A DNA stretch of 64,000 nucleotides from Oscarella lobularis (lineage: Eukaryota; Porifera; Homoscleromorpha; Homosclerophorida; Oscarellidae). A program made the position numbers and the translations under genes. The stretch is from contig NC_089176.1 in the NCBI RefSeq assembly GCF_947507565.1, positions 620,001 to 684,000 on the forward strand, in the 5' to 3' direction. This document shows positions 25,361-35,439 of this stretch, piece after piece. Positions within the stretch are counted from its first letter, which is position 1, and each line of letters starts with the position of its first letter. The notes beneath the pieces were generated by a model. The model was not told the DNA's origin. It saw only the letters and a list, made by a program, of their open reading frames with translations, and ran no database searches.

Positions 25361-28300
25361 TCAAATCAAAATGTCTTTTGGAGCAATTTTCACTCCAGTC
25401 TCCGTCTTTTCATCAGGAGTAACGTGCTCTTCAGTTTCCGCCGTCTTTTCAACAGAATGTTTTGGAGGAGTACCTTGCTTTTCAGATTCCGTCTTTTCAA
25501 CAGGATCTTTTGGAGGAGTACCTTGCTTTTCACTATCCTTTTGAAGAGTATCAGCGTATTTGTTTGCTAGAGTATAAAGCTTCAATATATATGTAAAACA
25601 CGAGTGTTTTGTGTCTAATACCTTCAACAACGCTGGTACTGGTCGTGGTGAGTTCGCGTAGACCGATTTCTTCTTCCTGGCTCCCAGCATGTACTCTGTT
25701 AGAAGTGACGCGACTTTTGCTCGTAGCTCCCCGAATACGTTTTCGCAAGTCACGCCTATGTTTGGCACGGCAACAGAGTACGATGACAAAAACGACAATT
25801 GCAACGAAGCAGAAGACTCCAACAACTATAGCGGCGATAATCGGAGGCTCCAAGCCAGAACTTTCCGCCGTGGGAGCAATTTCCGTCGTGGGAGCAATTT
25901 CCGTCGTGGGAGCAATCGATTGCCGACACATCGGGGGTGGACTGGACCACGATCCATTTCTCAAACACGTCAGCTGCTCGTCGCCCGAAATTTCAAAGCC
26001 TTGCGCACACGAAAACGTCGCCGTTGCCACCCGGGTCACTGATCCGTGAACAGAAACGGTCGAAGGCAGCTGAAGCGCTCCAGAAACAGGAACAGTCAAT
26101 TGCCCGCAATCAGCAACTAGAAGAGAATCCATTATACAAGTCAATGCATCTACAGTCACAATTTTTCCCTTACACAAAAACGTAAGATTCTCGCACGAAT
26201 TTCCAAAATTTGCTGCGTTTGACGGACAAACGGACGGCACCGACGAACCGACGAAATTCAACGCTGTACTGTCGTACGAAAAAGCGGAATGCGTCACGCG
26301 AACGGCGCTCGTCTCGTCGCTTCTCGTCTCCAAGCAAAGTCCGCCCGTCAACCCGGTCGGCACGGCGGCGAAATAATTATAAGTCAATCCGTCGACGCTG
26401 ACCTGAGCGTCGACGAGCGGCGATGGCGACGTCTTCGGCGATTGGACGTGTTGCACGTCGACGTTTAGGCAGCTCGTATTCGTCCACGCTCGACCGCTAT
26501 TCCACCAGCTCAAGTGAGTCGCATTGAAACTCCACTTCAATTGGCCGTTTTCACTCGCTGAAACGACGCCGTCGCCTTCGTCGATCCAAATGCCGCGTGT
26601 TTCGTCGAACGACCAGGCTGGGATCAGATCGCCTTCGGCGACTCTTGCCGTTCTGTTGAGCACGAAGACGAGTTCGATTGGTCGCTTTAGCTCTACCGGA
26701 CTATTCGTCGCCGTGGCAATGACGATGTCGGCGGCAGCGAGACTGTCGATGGAAGTGCGCTGCAACGTGCGAGTTTCGCCGACGAGTTGGGGCACGAGTG
26801 CTACGTCCTCAAACGGATCGACGACGTCGGTGCTGATTGTGAGATTTGTTCCTGCCGACACGTTTTGGAAAGCGTCGGGTGGAATGTTGATCGAGAGAGG
26901 AAGCGCAAATTCCGTTGTCGTTACAGTCAGTGGAGAGGCAGGGTCGTACGCTACATCTTGTACGTCTTCTCGTCGCTTGAGACGAATTGAGAGCGACGAT
27001 TCTTTACAGAATAAGCTATTTATCGAGAGTCGTTAATTAAAAATAATTTTTACCTGTGGAGCAGTATGAGAAATATTCTCTAGACGCAGTCGAGTATTCT
27101 GGAGCCGTTACGAGAATTGAAAGAGACGTTTCGAATGGAATTATAAATCGGGCTAAGTTTAGTAGAGGATCGACTGGAGCGTCAACAACAAGTGTGGACG
27201 TGTTTACGGAGTTGGCATCAAAAACAGAAACTCTCGCCAATCGAAGCAAAACGCCTGTACTGTCATCAACGGGAATAACGCTGATAGCTAAAGCAAAGGC
27301 TCAGTATTAAAGAAATTTACCGATAAATAAAAAAATATTACTGCTGCACTCTGGTGAAGGCGTCGTTGGACCTGGAGTTGTTGGGAGCTCTGTAGTTGAG
27401 AGTTCTGGTGTGGTTGGGAGTTCTGGAGTCGTTGGGAGCTCTGGAGTCGTTGGGAGTTCTGGAGTCGTTGGGAGCTCTGGAGTCGTTGGGAGTTCTGGAG
27501 TCGTTGGGAGTTCTGGAGTAGCAGTGATTGGAGGAGGTGATGGCGTAGCAGTAAACGCTATAACCGCAGCATTACAAGCAAGCTACGCAACGCTCTCGCG
27601 TCAGCATACGTGGAAATTGAGGTGGTGGTGGAACACTAAACACCGGCGGTTTCTGTCTTCTGGGCGGAGCGACAACCGCTGGGAACGATAATAATAATTA
27701 TACTCTAAATGGACATATCCTTTTTTACGTTGCGGTCGAGGTGGCAAAGGAATTGAAAAGGGTGGTGGCTTAGGTCTTCGTCGTGGCGTTGGTGCCGTTG
27801 GTTCTACAGACAACAATGCTAGTAGACCAAAAATAAATGTCAATTGGTGATAAACTTACTTTGCGGTAGTGGCGGGGGAGAAATTGAAAAAACCGGCGGT
27901 TTTGGTCTTCGTCGAGGTGGTGGAGTGGCCTCAGTTGCTATAAAAGTAGTATGCAGAAATTTCGCTTGGATGTCCATTGGTGATAAACTTACTTTGCGGT
28001 AGTGGCGGGGGCGAAATTGAAAAAACCGGCGGTTTTGGTCTTCGTCGAGGTGGTGGAGTGGCCTCAGTTGCTATAAAAGTAGTATGCAGAAAATTTCGCT
28101 TGGATGTCCATTGGTGATAAACTTACTTTGCGGTAGTGGCGGGGGCGAAATTGAAAAAACCGGCGGTTTTGGTCTTCGTCGAGGTGGTGGAGTGGCCTCA
28201 GTTGCTATAAAAAGTAGTATGCAGAAAATTTCGCGTTTGTTATTAGACTGGTCTTACTGTTAGGTCGAGGGGGTGGTGAAAGTAGAAACGGCGGCGGTTT

Positions 28301-29014
28301 TCGCTTCATGGCAGGCGCTGGTTGAGTCGTTGGTGGCATCGGAGGTGGCAAGAGCAGAAATGCTGGTGGCGGTTTCGACCTTCTTCGAAGCGTCGGAGTC
28401 GACGTTGGCGCTGTTTCAAAAGGCACGTCTAAGTGCAAGCGTCATCTTCTGCAGACTTCCCAGCCTTACGTAGGGGAGGCGGTGGGACGGAAAATACAGG
28501 CGGTTTGGACGTATTCGTTGTCACATTAGTAGTGGGCGGCTCTGCCGTTGCATTTCCTAAAATCAGTGTCGACAAATATAATTTTGCGCCCCCATTATCA
28601 ATTAGTCTAATGCGCACGCGGTCGCGGAGTCGGCGCCATTGCCCTTTAAGACAACTGCCACTGCTATAGCTTCACTTCCAAAATACGCCGTCGCGATCGC
28701 AACGCTTCTGTCTACATGCACCATTCTCTCAAAGGTTCCGCCTGCGTTCTGCATGGGCGGTTCCGTTCAGGAATGCTTCCGCCTTTTTCAACGGAACGAA
28801 CGCGACGGCCGCGGGTTTGTACGTTATAAGAGCGAAACTCGGGTCTTAGAGTTGACGACTGGCGAATTAAGGGCTTCGGGTCAGTCAATTTGGGTGCCAG
28901 TAAACTCGAATAGGTGTGGTGCCGCCCAACAGAGTTGTCTAGAAATTACAGTGGACTTGCCTTGACACCAGACATTGGGTAGAACGCCGAAAACAAAAAG
29001 TGCCAGTAGCATTC
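25361..29014 (-). CDS. Single-pass receptor: proline-rich stalk, FAM171/CILP-like domain, sushi, TM
   Basis: A minus-strand multi-exon gene. The probable first exon is MLLALFVFGVLPNVWCQG (signal peptide, ATG 29014). A run of short Pro/Arg-rich exons follows (27700-28600; KPPPFSIPLPPRP, KPPVFSISPPPLPQ three times, KPPPFLLSPPPRP), then a repeated PTTPELPTT mucin-like stretch (27380-27520). Next are a beta-rich module (LLRLARVSVFDANSV) and a module with IPAWSFDETRGIWIDEG and ATHLSWWNSGRAW that resembles FAM171/CILP proteins. A sushi domain (VADCGQLTVPVSG to SPPPMC) and a TM helix (IIAAIVVGVFCFVAIVVF, then CCRAKHRRDLRKR) follow. A 55-bp last intron joins VVE to a tail with a duplicated SEKQGTPPK motif, stop at 25361. 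The part between the signal exon and 28600 is uncertain. Ligand unknown; function inferred only as a cell-surface receptor or adhesion protein. Confidence 0.65.
27400..27525 (-). repeat. Short tandem repeat coding PELPTT units
   Basis: Seven or so copies of an 18-bp unit (plus strand GGAGTCGTTGGGAGTTCT with C/T changes). On the minus strand it reads PTTPELPTTPEL, a Thr/Pro-rich, probably O-glycosylated spacer within the receptor gene. Confidence 0.85.
27854..28250 (-). repeat. Three tandem copies of a 133-bp exon-plus-intron unit
   Basis: Near-identical units begin at 27854, 27987 and 28121 (period 133-134 bp). Each holds an exon of 78 nt bounded by TTTATAG and GTAAGT on the minus strand, encoding TEATPPPRRRPKPPVFSISP and PPLPQ. 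The exon is phase 1-1, so each added copy keeps the reading frame. Copies differ by only a few bases. Confidence 0.9.
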
Positions 29015-29149
29015 TTCTGTACGTGGCTCAAGGTGACGATCTGTCAAGACAAACGCCACTGGAATATGTAAACAGAATACGGGTCGTCAGTAGACTGGAT
29101 AGACACGTCTTTTTCCGGTTTTGATCCGGGAGAGATCTAGATCGGCGCC

Positions 29150-29296
29150 AGCAAAGCCGCATAACCTCAAAAGAAGCAAAAATCCTACGAGTTGGCCTCG
29201 TGAGGTCTTCCATTCAATGCAGGAACGCAAACTGCGGGCACCCAAGCGTACAGGATACACGAAACGCTCCTTTCCTCGTCAAAACATCCCGGATAA
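29150..29296 (+). pseudogene. Fragment of the RBR gene
   Basis: Copies part of the intact RBR gene at 31395-31535 (shared CTACGAGTT, GAAGTCTTC, CATTCAATGC, CACCCAAGC, AGGATA) and then jumps to that gene's 3' flank (GTCAAAACATCCCGGATA, compare 31916-31931). The RING-side half and the end of the coding region are missing. It cannot encode a functional ligase. Confidence 0.75.
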
Positions 29297-29935
29297 TCAA
29301 AGATGGACGACGTAGAATTTTGCCGAAAACTCCCTAAAATCGTATGTCTTTGTTCTTTCTGGCAACTTTGTGCAAAATTTGTGTGCACAGGAACTCCACG
29401 CGCACCTCAATGGCTCAATTAGCACGAAAACGATGGAAAAACTGATCGCGCGAGTTGACAAGGCGACAGACAGTCGCATTCCGGAAATCTGGCAAACAGC
29501 AATAGCAAAAGAAGGCAGCAGAACGCTAGAAGAGTAAGCCAGCGCATTTCTAACAGTGCAAATGCGAGTCTTCTCGTCAGATGCTTCCAAGCGATCCACG
29601 AATTAGTCTCGTCTCGAGAAGCTATTGATATGGTTGGAGGAAAGAAATTCTCTTTAGTACTAATCGAATTCATTATTCAAGTGACAAGAGACGTAGTCAG
29701 CGAGTTCGCTTCGAATATTTGGAATTGAGAACAACGCCCTTTAAATGGTGACTGTATCCGTGTTTATACGATAAGAGCCAAAAAATATTACTTTTCTTTA
29801 GGATTGTCTTCCAGTGACTACATCAGTACAATTCTGAAAGCTATATACGAAACGGAACGAGAAATTCCTTCTATCATTGTCAAGTGAATTTTCATGCTAC
29901 AAAAACCGTCTCGACTTATTTTCGTACTTGCTTTG
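29297..29935 (+). pseudogene. 5'-half copy of the ADAL gene
   Basis: Direct copy of 33486-34140 of the intact ADAL gene: the start MDDVEFCRKLPKI, the exon ELHAHLNGSISTKTMEKL, and following exons to PSIIVK. Compared with the intact gene it has lost bases in the third exon (the CFLIF codons) and in the fourth (FASDGVKY region). It then breaks off near 29930, where it joins a copy of the receptor first exon. All of the C-terminal half is absent. Confidence 0.85.
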
Positions 29936-30110
29936 GCACCAGACATTGGGTAGAACACCGAAAACGAAAATCGCTACAGCATTCTTCCGTGGCTCAAGAA
30001 GACGATGTTTCGAGACAAACTCCGCTGGAATATGTAAACAGAATGCGGGTCATGAACAATGTGACGACCTCTCCTTTCCGGGAGAGATATCAGGAGATTT
30101 AGGAGAGATA
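29936..30110 (-). pseudogene. Second copy of the receptor gene's first exon and upstream flank
   Basis: Matches 28962-29130 in the same orientation, sharing CACCAGACATTGGGTAGAAC and CTGGAATATGTAAACAGAAT. It carries a diverged copy of the signal-peptide exon of the receptor gene (25361-29014) and its upstream region, with no downstream exons attached. Confidence 0.8.
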
Positions 30111-30388
30111 TCAGGACCAGCGAAATGTTACACAATATCAATAGTGAGAACATTATAGTAGGTGAAATGCAAAGCTACATAACCCAGATAACCCTGCCCA
30201 CAACGCTTCCACTGCGCACACTGACAAAGAGATATTTGCACGCGTGTCACCTCTTATGACGTCGTTAATTCATTAGCTTGGGGTATTGGGGTACTGATGA
30301 TGTCATTCCGGCAAGCCCCATTGCGCGCATGCACACCACATGTGTATATCACTGTGACACACTACTACATCTTCAGACATCGCTTGAA

Positions 30389-30679
30389 ATGGCAAAATCT
30401 CTCTCGGTTTTTGTCGTTGGGATAGAGGCTTCAAATGTCACTATACCAATAGCAGACACTTTTGAAGAGTTTGGAGCAACAACAATACAAGAGCTAAAGA
30501 AGAGGATATATGAAAAACGGCCAGAGTATGAACCAGATCGTCAACGCCTTCTCTTTGCTGGAAAACAGCTAGAAGTAACCTCAAGAGGCAAAGAGAATAC
30601 GCTTTCTACTTACAACATACAGAAGAATTCAACCTTGCATATGGTGATGCGACTTCCAGGAGGAACTAATTTGTACTAG
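30389..30679 (+). CDS. Ubiquitin-like protein
   Basis: A 96-residue single-exon protein from ATG 30389. It has a beta-grasp ubiquitin-like pattern: [63 protein letters not shown], then PGGTNLY and stop. The LRLxGG-type end of ubiquitin is present as RLPGG with four extra residues (TNLY), so a processed diglycine form is conceivable if a protease trims it. The ubiquitin Ile44 patch region is replaced ([10 protein letters not shown] retained, KESTL-like replaced by KNSTL). It lies 253 bp upstream of an intronless RBR-type ligase in the same orientation. The frame stays open upstream to 30278, so a longer N-terminus is possible. Confidence 0.8.
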   Translation: MAKSLSVFVVGIEASNVTIPIADTFEEFGATTIQELKKRIYEKRPEYEPDRQRLLFAGKQLEVTSRGKENTLSTYNIQKNSTLHMVMRLPGGTNLY

Positions 30680-30932
30680 AACGAATATCTTCATGATGCA
30701 TGTGAACCTGATTTTTTGTGACTACTGTATGTTGCACAACCTTAATTATATTTGGTTCGGAGGCCCCGAACAAGTTTAGTTCGGGTCATTCATTCTGGGG
30801 ACTTGGGAGGATTCCGCTGACGTAATACCCTCCATCATACCCCAGCCGCACGACCAATCATAAGGCGTTTTGCTTTTGTCTATGTAATCATTTGCGAACC
30901 CGTTTCTCAAGCTTCCCTTTTTGCCAGCCAAA

Positions 30933-31860
30933 AATGAGCAGAGTCCCCGTGCCTGACACTTCATCATCTGAAAGGCAGTACAGCGAGGAAGATCTGCGTG
31001 TACTTTCCCTCCAGTTTACAAACGAGGCCTGCAGCATCACGAATGACTCTGACACCGCGACAAAAAGAGCAAAGATGTCCTGTGGACATGCCGTTGATCC
31101 CGGTTCGCTTACAGCATGGTGTCGCAGTTTGCTAGACCAGCGTAAATACAAGTTTCACTGTCCCGCTATCACGGACAAAACGAATCCTGCAAAACCTAAA
31201 TCGTGCGAAAAGGTTTGGCCCTATGACGAAGTTCGACGTGTCGCTCTCCTAAACGACGCCGAATGCATGTTTTTCGAAGCAAAAATGTCAGAATACGCTG
31301 CTGACAAATATTGCGATATGAAAGAGTGTCCTGGCTGCCGATCGTTTGTGGAAAGAGGAGACCTTACTAATCTAAGAGTACAGTGCCTCGTCTGCACAAA
31401 GAAGAACCAAAAATTCTACGAGTTTTGTTGGAATTGCCTTGAAGAGTGGTCTGGCCCCGTGAAGTCTTCTGTTCAATGCGGAAACGCAGACTGCGAGCAC
31501 CCAAGCATGCAGGATATACGAAATGCTCCAAAGATCAGTCTTATGAGCGGAACCATAAGGAACGTACCAAGCAGACGAGCCTGTCCAAACTGCGGGTGGA
31601 TTTCTGAGCACACGGGAGAAGCATGCAAAATGCGACAATGCCGCAGATGCAAAAGAGAATTTTGCTTCGCATGTCTCCAATCAAAATTCGTTTGTCTCAG
31701 AACGGGAAGCAGCTACTTTGGTGCTTGCAGCAAACCTGTAGCCCCTGAGCAAACCTCCATTCCAGTTTGGAATAGAGAAGAAGCTGCGCACCATCGAATA
31801 CTAGTAGCAGAAGCAGAAGGTGACGGCGACGAACGAAACCGTTCCTGTTCAATATTGTGA
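30933..31860 (+). CDS. Intronless RBR-type E3 ligase with CaaX C-terminus
   Basis: A single exon starting MSRVPVPDTSS (ATG 30933), about 308 residues. After a disordered N-terminus comes a RING1-like segment (MSCGHAVDPGSLTAWCRSLL, KYKFHCPA, CEKVWPYDEVR). An IBR follows (YCDMKECPGCRSFVERGD, QCLVCTKKNQKFYEFCWNC). Then comes a RING2 with the catalytic-Cys position GEACKMRQCRRCKREFCFAC. The protein ends NRSCSIL, a CaaX box expected to be prenylated (Leu favours geranylgeranyl), implying membrane attachment. Intronless structure is unlike neighbouring genes and suggests a retroposed origin or family expansion. Proteins with the MSCGHAVDPGSLTAWCR start are, from memory, expanded in fish and invertebrates, often near or fused to ubiquitin-like domains. 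Here the ubiquitin-like gene is next door. Confidence 0.85.
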
Positions 31861-31931
31861 GAAACGCAGCAGTGTCGCCTCCCTTTTTGTTAGCTTTCTG
31901 TTTGTATTGTTTTGTCAAAACATCCCGGATA

Positions 31932-33484
31932 GGGGGAGGGTTCCTGAATCCGAACAAGGTAGAGGGGTCGAGAGAGCTCATGAAATATTGCTCCTACCTA
32001 AAAGCAGCTGCTGGCTTACTTTTTGCTTCAAGTTGAAGGGTAGTTAGTGCCCTTTTTTTAGCAACAGTCCGGGGTCTGAGCGATGACGTTTTCGGGTCTC
32101 CCTACGCAAAAGTTTCCCGGACAAATCGATATTTTTGGCCTATCCGGGGGACTCCTGAATCCGAACAGGTGATATCTCCGCCAAAAATTGTCGTACCGAC
32201 GTAAGCTATATATCAATCGAAAGCTTAGAAATTTCGCTTTCACGCAGCACCAAACCAAATTTTTTTCTGCGAGGCTAGAACAAAGTTACTCGCTTACCAA
32301 GATCCTTAGGGTTATACTCTTTCTCGTGATCAGATATGACCGTGAAGCAAATCACTTCAAGAAGAGGCCTCAGTTAATGAATTTATATAAGTTTTGCATA
32401 GTTTTGAGCTTGATACGTGTACATGCCTTGAAGTGAGGCTGAAACACTTTGACCTGAGCAACATGCTTTTATGCGGACAGCAGTCAGACACATCCCACAT
32501 GCCAGGACGAGTTTCAGAAGTCTTGTGCTACGTCAAAAGATGCACGTAAGCACCTGAAGACTTCGCAGTTCGCGAGCTTTTACGGTATGTATATAGTCAA
32601 TATTCAGCTGCACCACGTCCTACAGTACTATTTAGCTTTGAATATTGTGCGTTTTAAAGAATAAGCGTGCAATAGCAAGCGCGAGTCAATTTTTACACTC
32701 GAAAATAGTGTAGTCTAATTTGATTAGTGACTATAGCCGATCTTAACCAGTCATTTAGACCAAAATCAGTCTATTTCACTAAACAACAATAGATTCGCGG
32801 TCATTCGGTATTGCAAATTGCATCTCTCAGCTAAACGTCTGTCAAAGCTTTTCGAGATGTAGCTTACTAGTTACTATACAACCGTCTTAGGTTGGGTGCA
32901 CCTTCTAAAGGTTTGTCCTGGCATGTGGGATGTTTCTGACTGCTGTCCTCATAAAGGCATGTTGCTCAGGTCAAAGTGTTTCAGCCTCACTTCAAAGCAT
33001 GTACACGTATCAAGCTCAAAACTATGCAAAACTTATATAAATTCATTAACTGAGGCCTCTTCTTGAAGTGATTTGCTTCATGGTCATATCTGATCACGAG
33101 AAAGTGTATAACCCTAAGCATCTTGGTAAGCGAGTAACTTTGTTCTAGCCTCGCAGAAAAAAATTTGGTTTGGTGCTGCGTGAAAGCGCAATTTCTAAGC
33201 TTTCGATTGATATATAGCTTGCCTCGGTACGACAATTTTTGGCCGAGATATCGCCTGTTCGGATTCAGGAGTCCCCCGGATAAAAATATCGATTTGTCCG
33301 GGAAACTTTTGCGTAGGGAGACCCGAAAACGTCATCGCTCAGACCCCGGACTGTTGCTAAAAAAGGGCACTAACTACCCTTCAACTTGAAGCAAAAAGTA
33401 AGCCAGCAGCTGCTTTTAGGTAGGAGCAATATTTCATGAGCTCTCTCGACCCCTCTACCTTGTTCGGATTCAGGAACCCCCCCC
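31932..33484. mobile_element. Non-autonomous DNA transposon with long terminal inverted repeats
   Basis: A 1,553-bp element. The left arm (31932-32509) is an inverted copy of the right arm (about 32914-33484), roughly 570 bp each and well over 90 percent alike. The ends are GGGGGAGGGTTCCTGAATCC (left) and the reverse complement with GGGGGGGG (right). It is flanked by TA at 31930-31931 and 33485-33486. The paralogous locus at 29281-29310 reads CCCGGATAATCAAAG without the element, which shows the empty site and confirms the TA target duplication. The terminal motif recurs once inside each arm (about 32144 and 33265). The 400-bp core has no ORF. TA duplication fits the Tc1/mariner/pogo superfamily, but no transposase is present. 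Confidence 0.92.
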
Positions 33485-33493
33485 TAATCAAAG

Positions 33494-34967
33494 ATGGACG
33501 ACGTAGAATTTTGCCGAAAACTACCTAAAATCGTATGTCTTCGTACTTTCTGGCACTTTGCGCAAAATTTGTGTGCACAGGAACTTCACGCGCACCTCAA
33601 TGGCTCAATTAGCACGAAAACGATGGAAAAACTGATCGCGCGAGTTGACAAGGCGACACACAGTCGTATTCCGGAAATTTGGCAAACAGCAATAGCAAAA
33701 GAAGGCAGCAGAACGCTAGAAGAGTAAGCCAGCGCCTTTCTAACAGTGCAAATGCGAGTCTTCTCATCAGATGTTTCCTGATATTCAAAGCGATCCACGA
33801 ATTAGTCTCGTCTCGAGAAGCTATTGATATGGTTGGAGAAAAGAGAAATCTTGAGTGCAAATCGAATGCATTATTCAGGTGACAAGAGACGTAGTCAGCG
33901 AGTTCGCTTCCGACGGAGTCAAATATTTGGAATTGAGGACGACACCTCGAACTTTAAATGGTGACTGTATCCGTGTTTATACGACGAGAACCAACAAATG
34001 TTACTTTTTCTTTAGGATTGTCTTCCAGTGGCTACATTAGTACAATTCTCAAAGCTATAGACGAAACAGAACGAGAAATTCCTTCTATCATTGTCAAGTG
34101 AATTTTCGTCTTACAAAAACCGTCGTCGATTTATTTTCGTTTCTTCTGCTAGACTTCTTCTGTCAATTGACAGAACCCATACATTACGTGAAGCAGAAGA
34201 CACAGTGGACTTAGCCATCCACTTGAAAAAAGAGCCAAACAGTCGTATTGTTGGCATTGACCTCAGTGGAAATCCAAACGTATCCAAACTGACCTCGACT
34301 TCGATTCTTCTCTTCTCCTTTTATTATTTCTAGGCTGGCGATGGGCGACTCTTTCTTCCCTGTCTTCAAAGGGCGCGCGAGTCCGGTCTCAAGATCTCTC
34401 TTCACATAGCCGAAGTCCCAAACGTTGAGGAGAGCCTCGCTCTATTGAAATTCAATCCAGATCGACTAGGCCACGGAACGTGTCTCTTCCCAGAACGAGG
34501 CGGAACCCAAGAGCTGGTCGATTACATGTTTAATAAAAGAATTCCACTAGGTACCTGCTCTTGATTTATTCTTTTACATTTGATCATTATCTGCTCGTCC
34601 CAATACATGATTGTGTACCGTAGAAGTGTGTCTCACGTCTAACGTCAAGTGCAAGACAGTGGGCTCGTACAGCGAGCATCATTTGAAGGAACTAATGGAG
34701 ATTGATCATTCCTTTGCTTTATGCGTAAGAACTACTAAGAAGCAATTAGTAGAAAGACAAAAGACAGATTTTCTTTAGACAGATGATAAGGGAGTCTTTA
34801 GCACGTCGTTATCCGACGAGTATCGTCACGCTTTAGAGCAACTGGGTTTGTCAAGACAACAGTTGTGGAAGGCTTCTAGAAGAAGCATTGACTCAACCTT
34901 CGCTTCAGACGACACTAAGCGGCATCTTGAAAGAATGTGGGCTGATTTGAATCCTTTAGGAATTTAA
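33494..34967 (+). CDS. ADAL: ADAL: N6-methyl-AMP deaminase, adenosine-deaminase-like
   Basis: Complete multi-exon gene. Exon 1 (33494-33532) MDDVEFCRKLPKI joins exon 2 (33581 on) ELHAHLNGSISTKTMEKL with the HxH zinc motif. Then come ECFLIFKAIHELVSS, VTRDVVSEFASDGVKYLELR (34-codon region at 33881), a GYISTIL exon, AIHLKKEPNSRIVGIDLSGN, KISLHIAEVPNVEE with the catalytic His/Glu, FNPDRLGHGTCLFPERGG, PLEVCLTSNVKCKTV and TDDKGVFSTSLSDEYRHAL with the catalytic Asp pair. It ends DLNPLGI. All zinc ligands and the catalytic residues of the family are visible. The enzyme deaminates N6-methyl-AMP to IMP in the cytosol, removing modified nucleotides. The long-TIR element sits only 8 bp before the start codon. 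Partial copies lie at 29297 and 37376. Confidence 0.92.
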
Positions 34968-35439
34968 TGGCACCGGTTAGTAAATGATGATTATCCTTAA
35001 ACGCAGATTTTTTAACGTGAAGAGACGAGGGAGAGAGGGACTCAGGGAGGGAGGATTGCAGAAATTTGATAGGATCAGATCGTGCACAGTCACGGGCGTT
35101 CTGAACGGACAATCTCTACCAGCGGCTAATGCTTAGCGGCTGGCTGAGATTGCAATGGCAAATGCACTGAAACGTCGCAGCTGTAAATGTGCTAATTGCG
35201 GAATGCTGGCAGGTTTTAGTCTTGGCCTAAAGCATGAACGTCAAAGCCGCAAGCTATTAAGACAGACATCTGACACTGCGAGAACAAAAAAATAGAGTAC
35301 AGCCTAAATTTAGGACACTGAACGTCACGGTTAATTTGATTCTTAGATTTTCGTTTCGACGATTTTGTTTCGGTCGAGCCCTTCTTCTTGCGATGATGGG
35401 TTGTGTGTTGTAAGACGGATAGCGTTGTTGGTGCACTTG
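34968..35439. other. ADAL-GPCR1 spacer with a hairpin
   Basis: Convergent spacer. It contains GAGGGAGAGAGGGAC purine repeats near 35030, a strong hairpin at 35110-35152 and the shared GPCR 3' flank. The same block follows the ADAL fragment at 37850-38190, so it belongs to the duplicated unit. Confidence 0.6.
35110..35152. repeat. Conserved hairpin of the GPCR cassette (copy 1)
   Basis: Near-perfect stem CAATCTC...CCAGC / GCTGGCTGAGATTG with loop GGCTAATGCTTA. Other copies: 37977-38019 (nearly perfect), 42341-42383, and a decayed one at 44127-44175. Confidence 0.75.

Noticed and set aside
28639-28965. 108-codon plus-strand frame between receptor exons
   Set aside because: No domain, no splice support. 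It lies between the receptor's signal exon and the next Pro-rich exon on the other strand, so it is probably intron or an unresolved receptor exon.
32058-33389. Paired frames in the arms of the long-TIR element
   Set aside because: The same frame appears mirrored in both arms because the arms are inverted copies. There is no transposase motif (no DD(E/D) pattern) in either.
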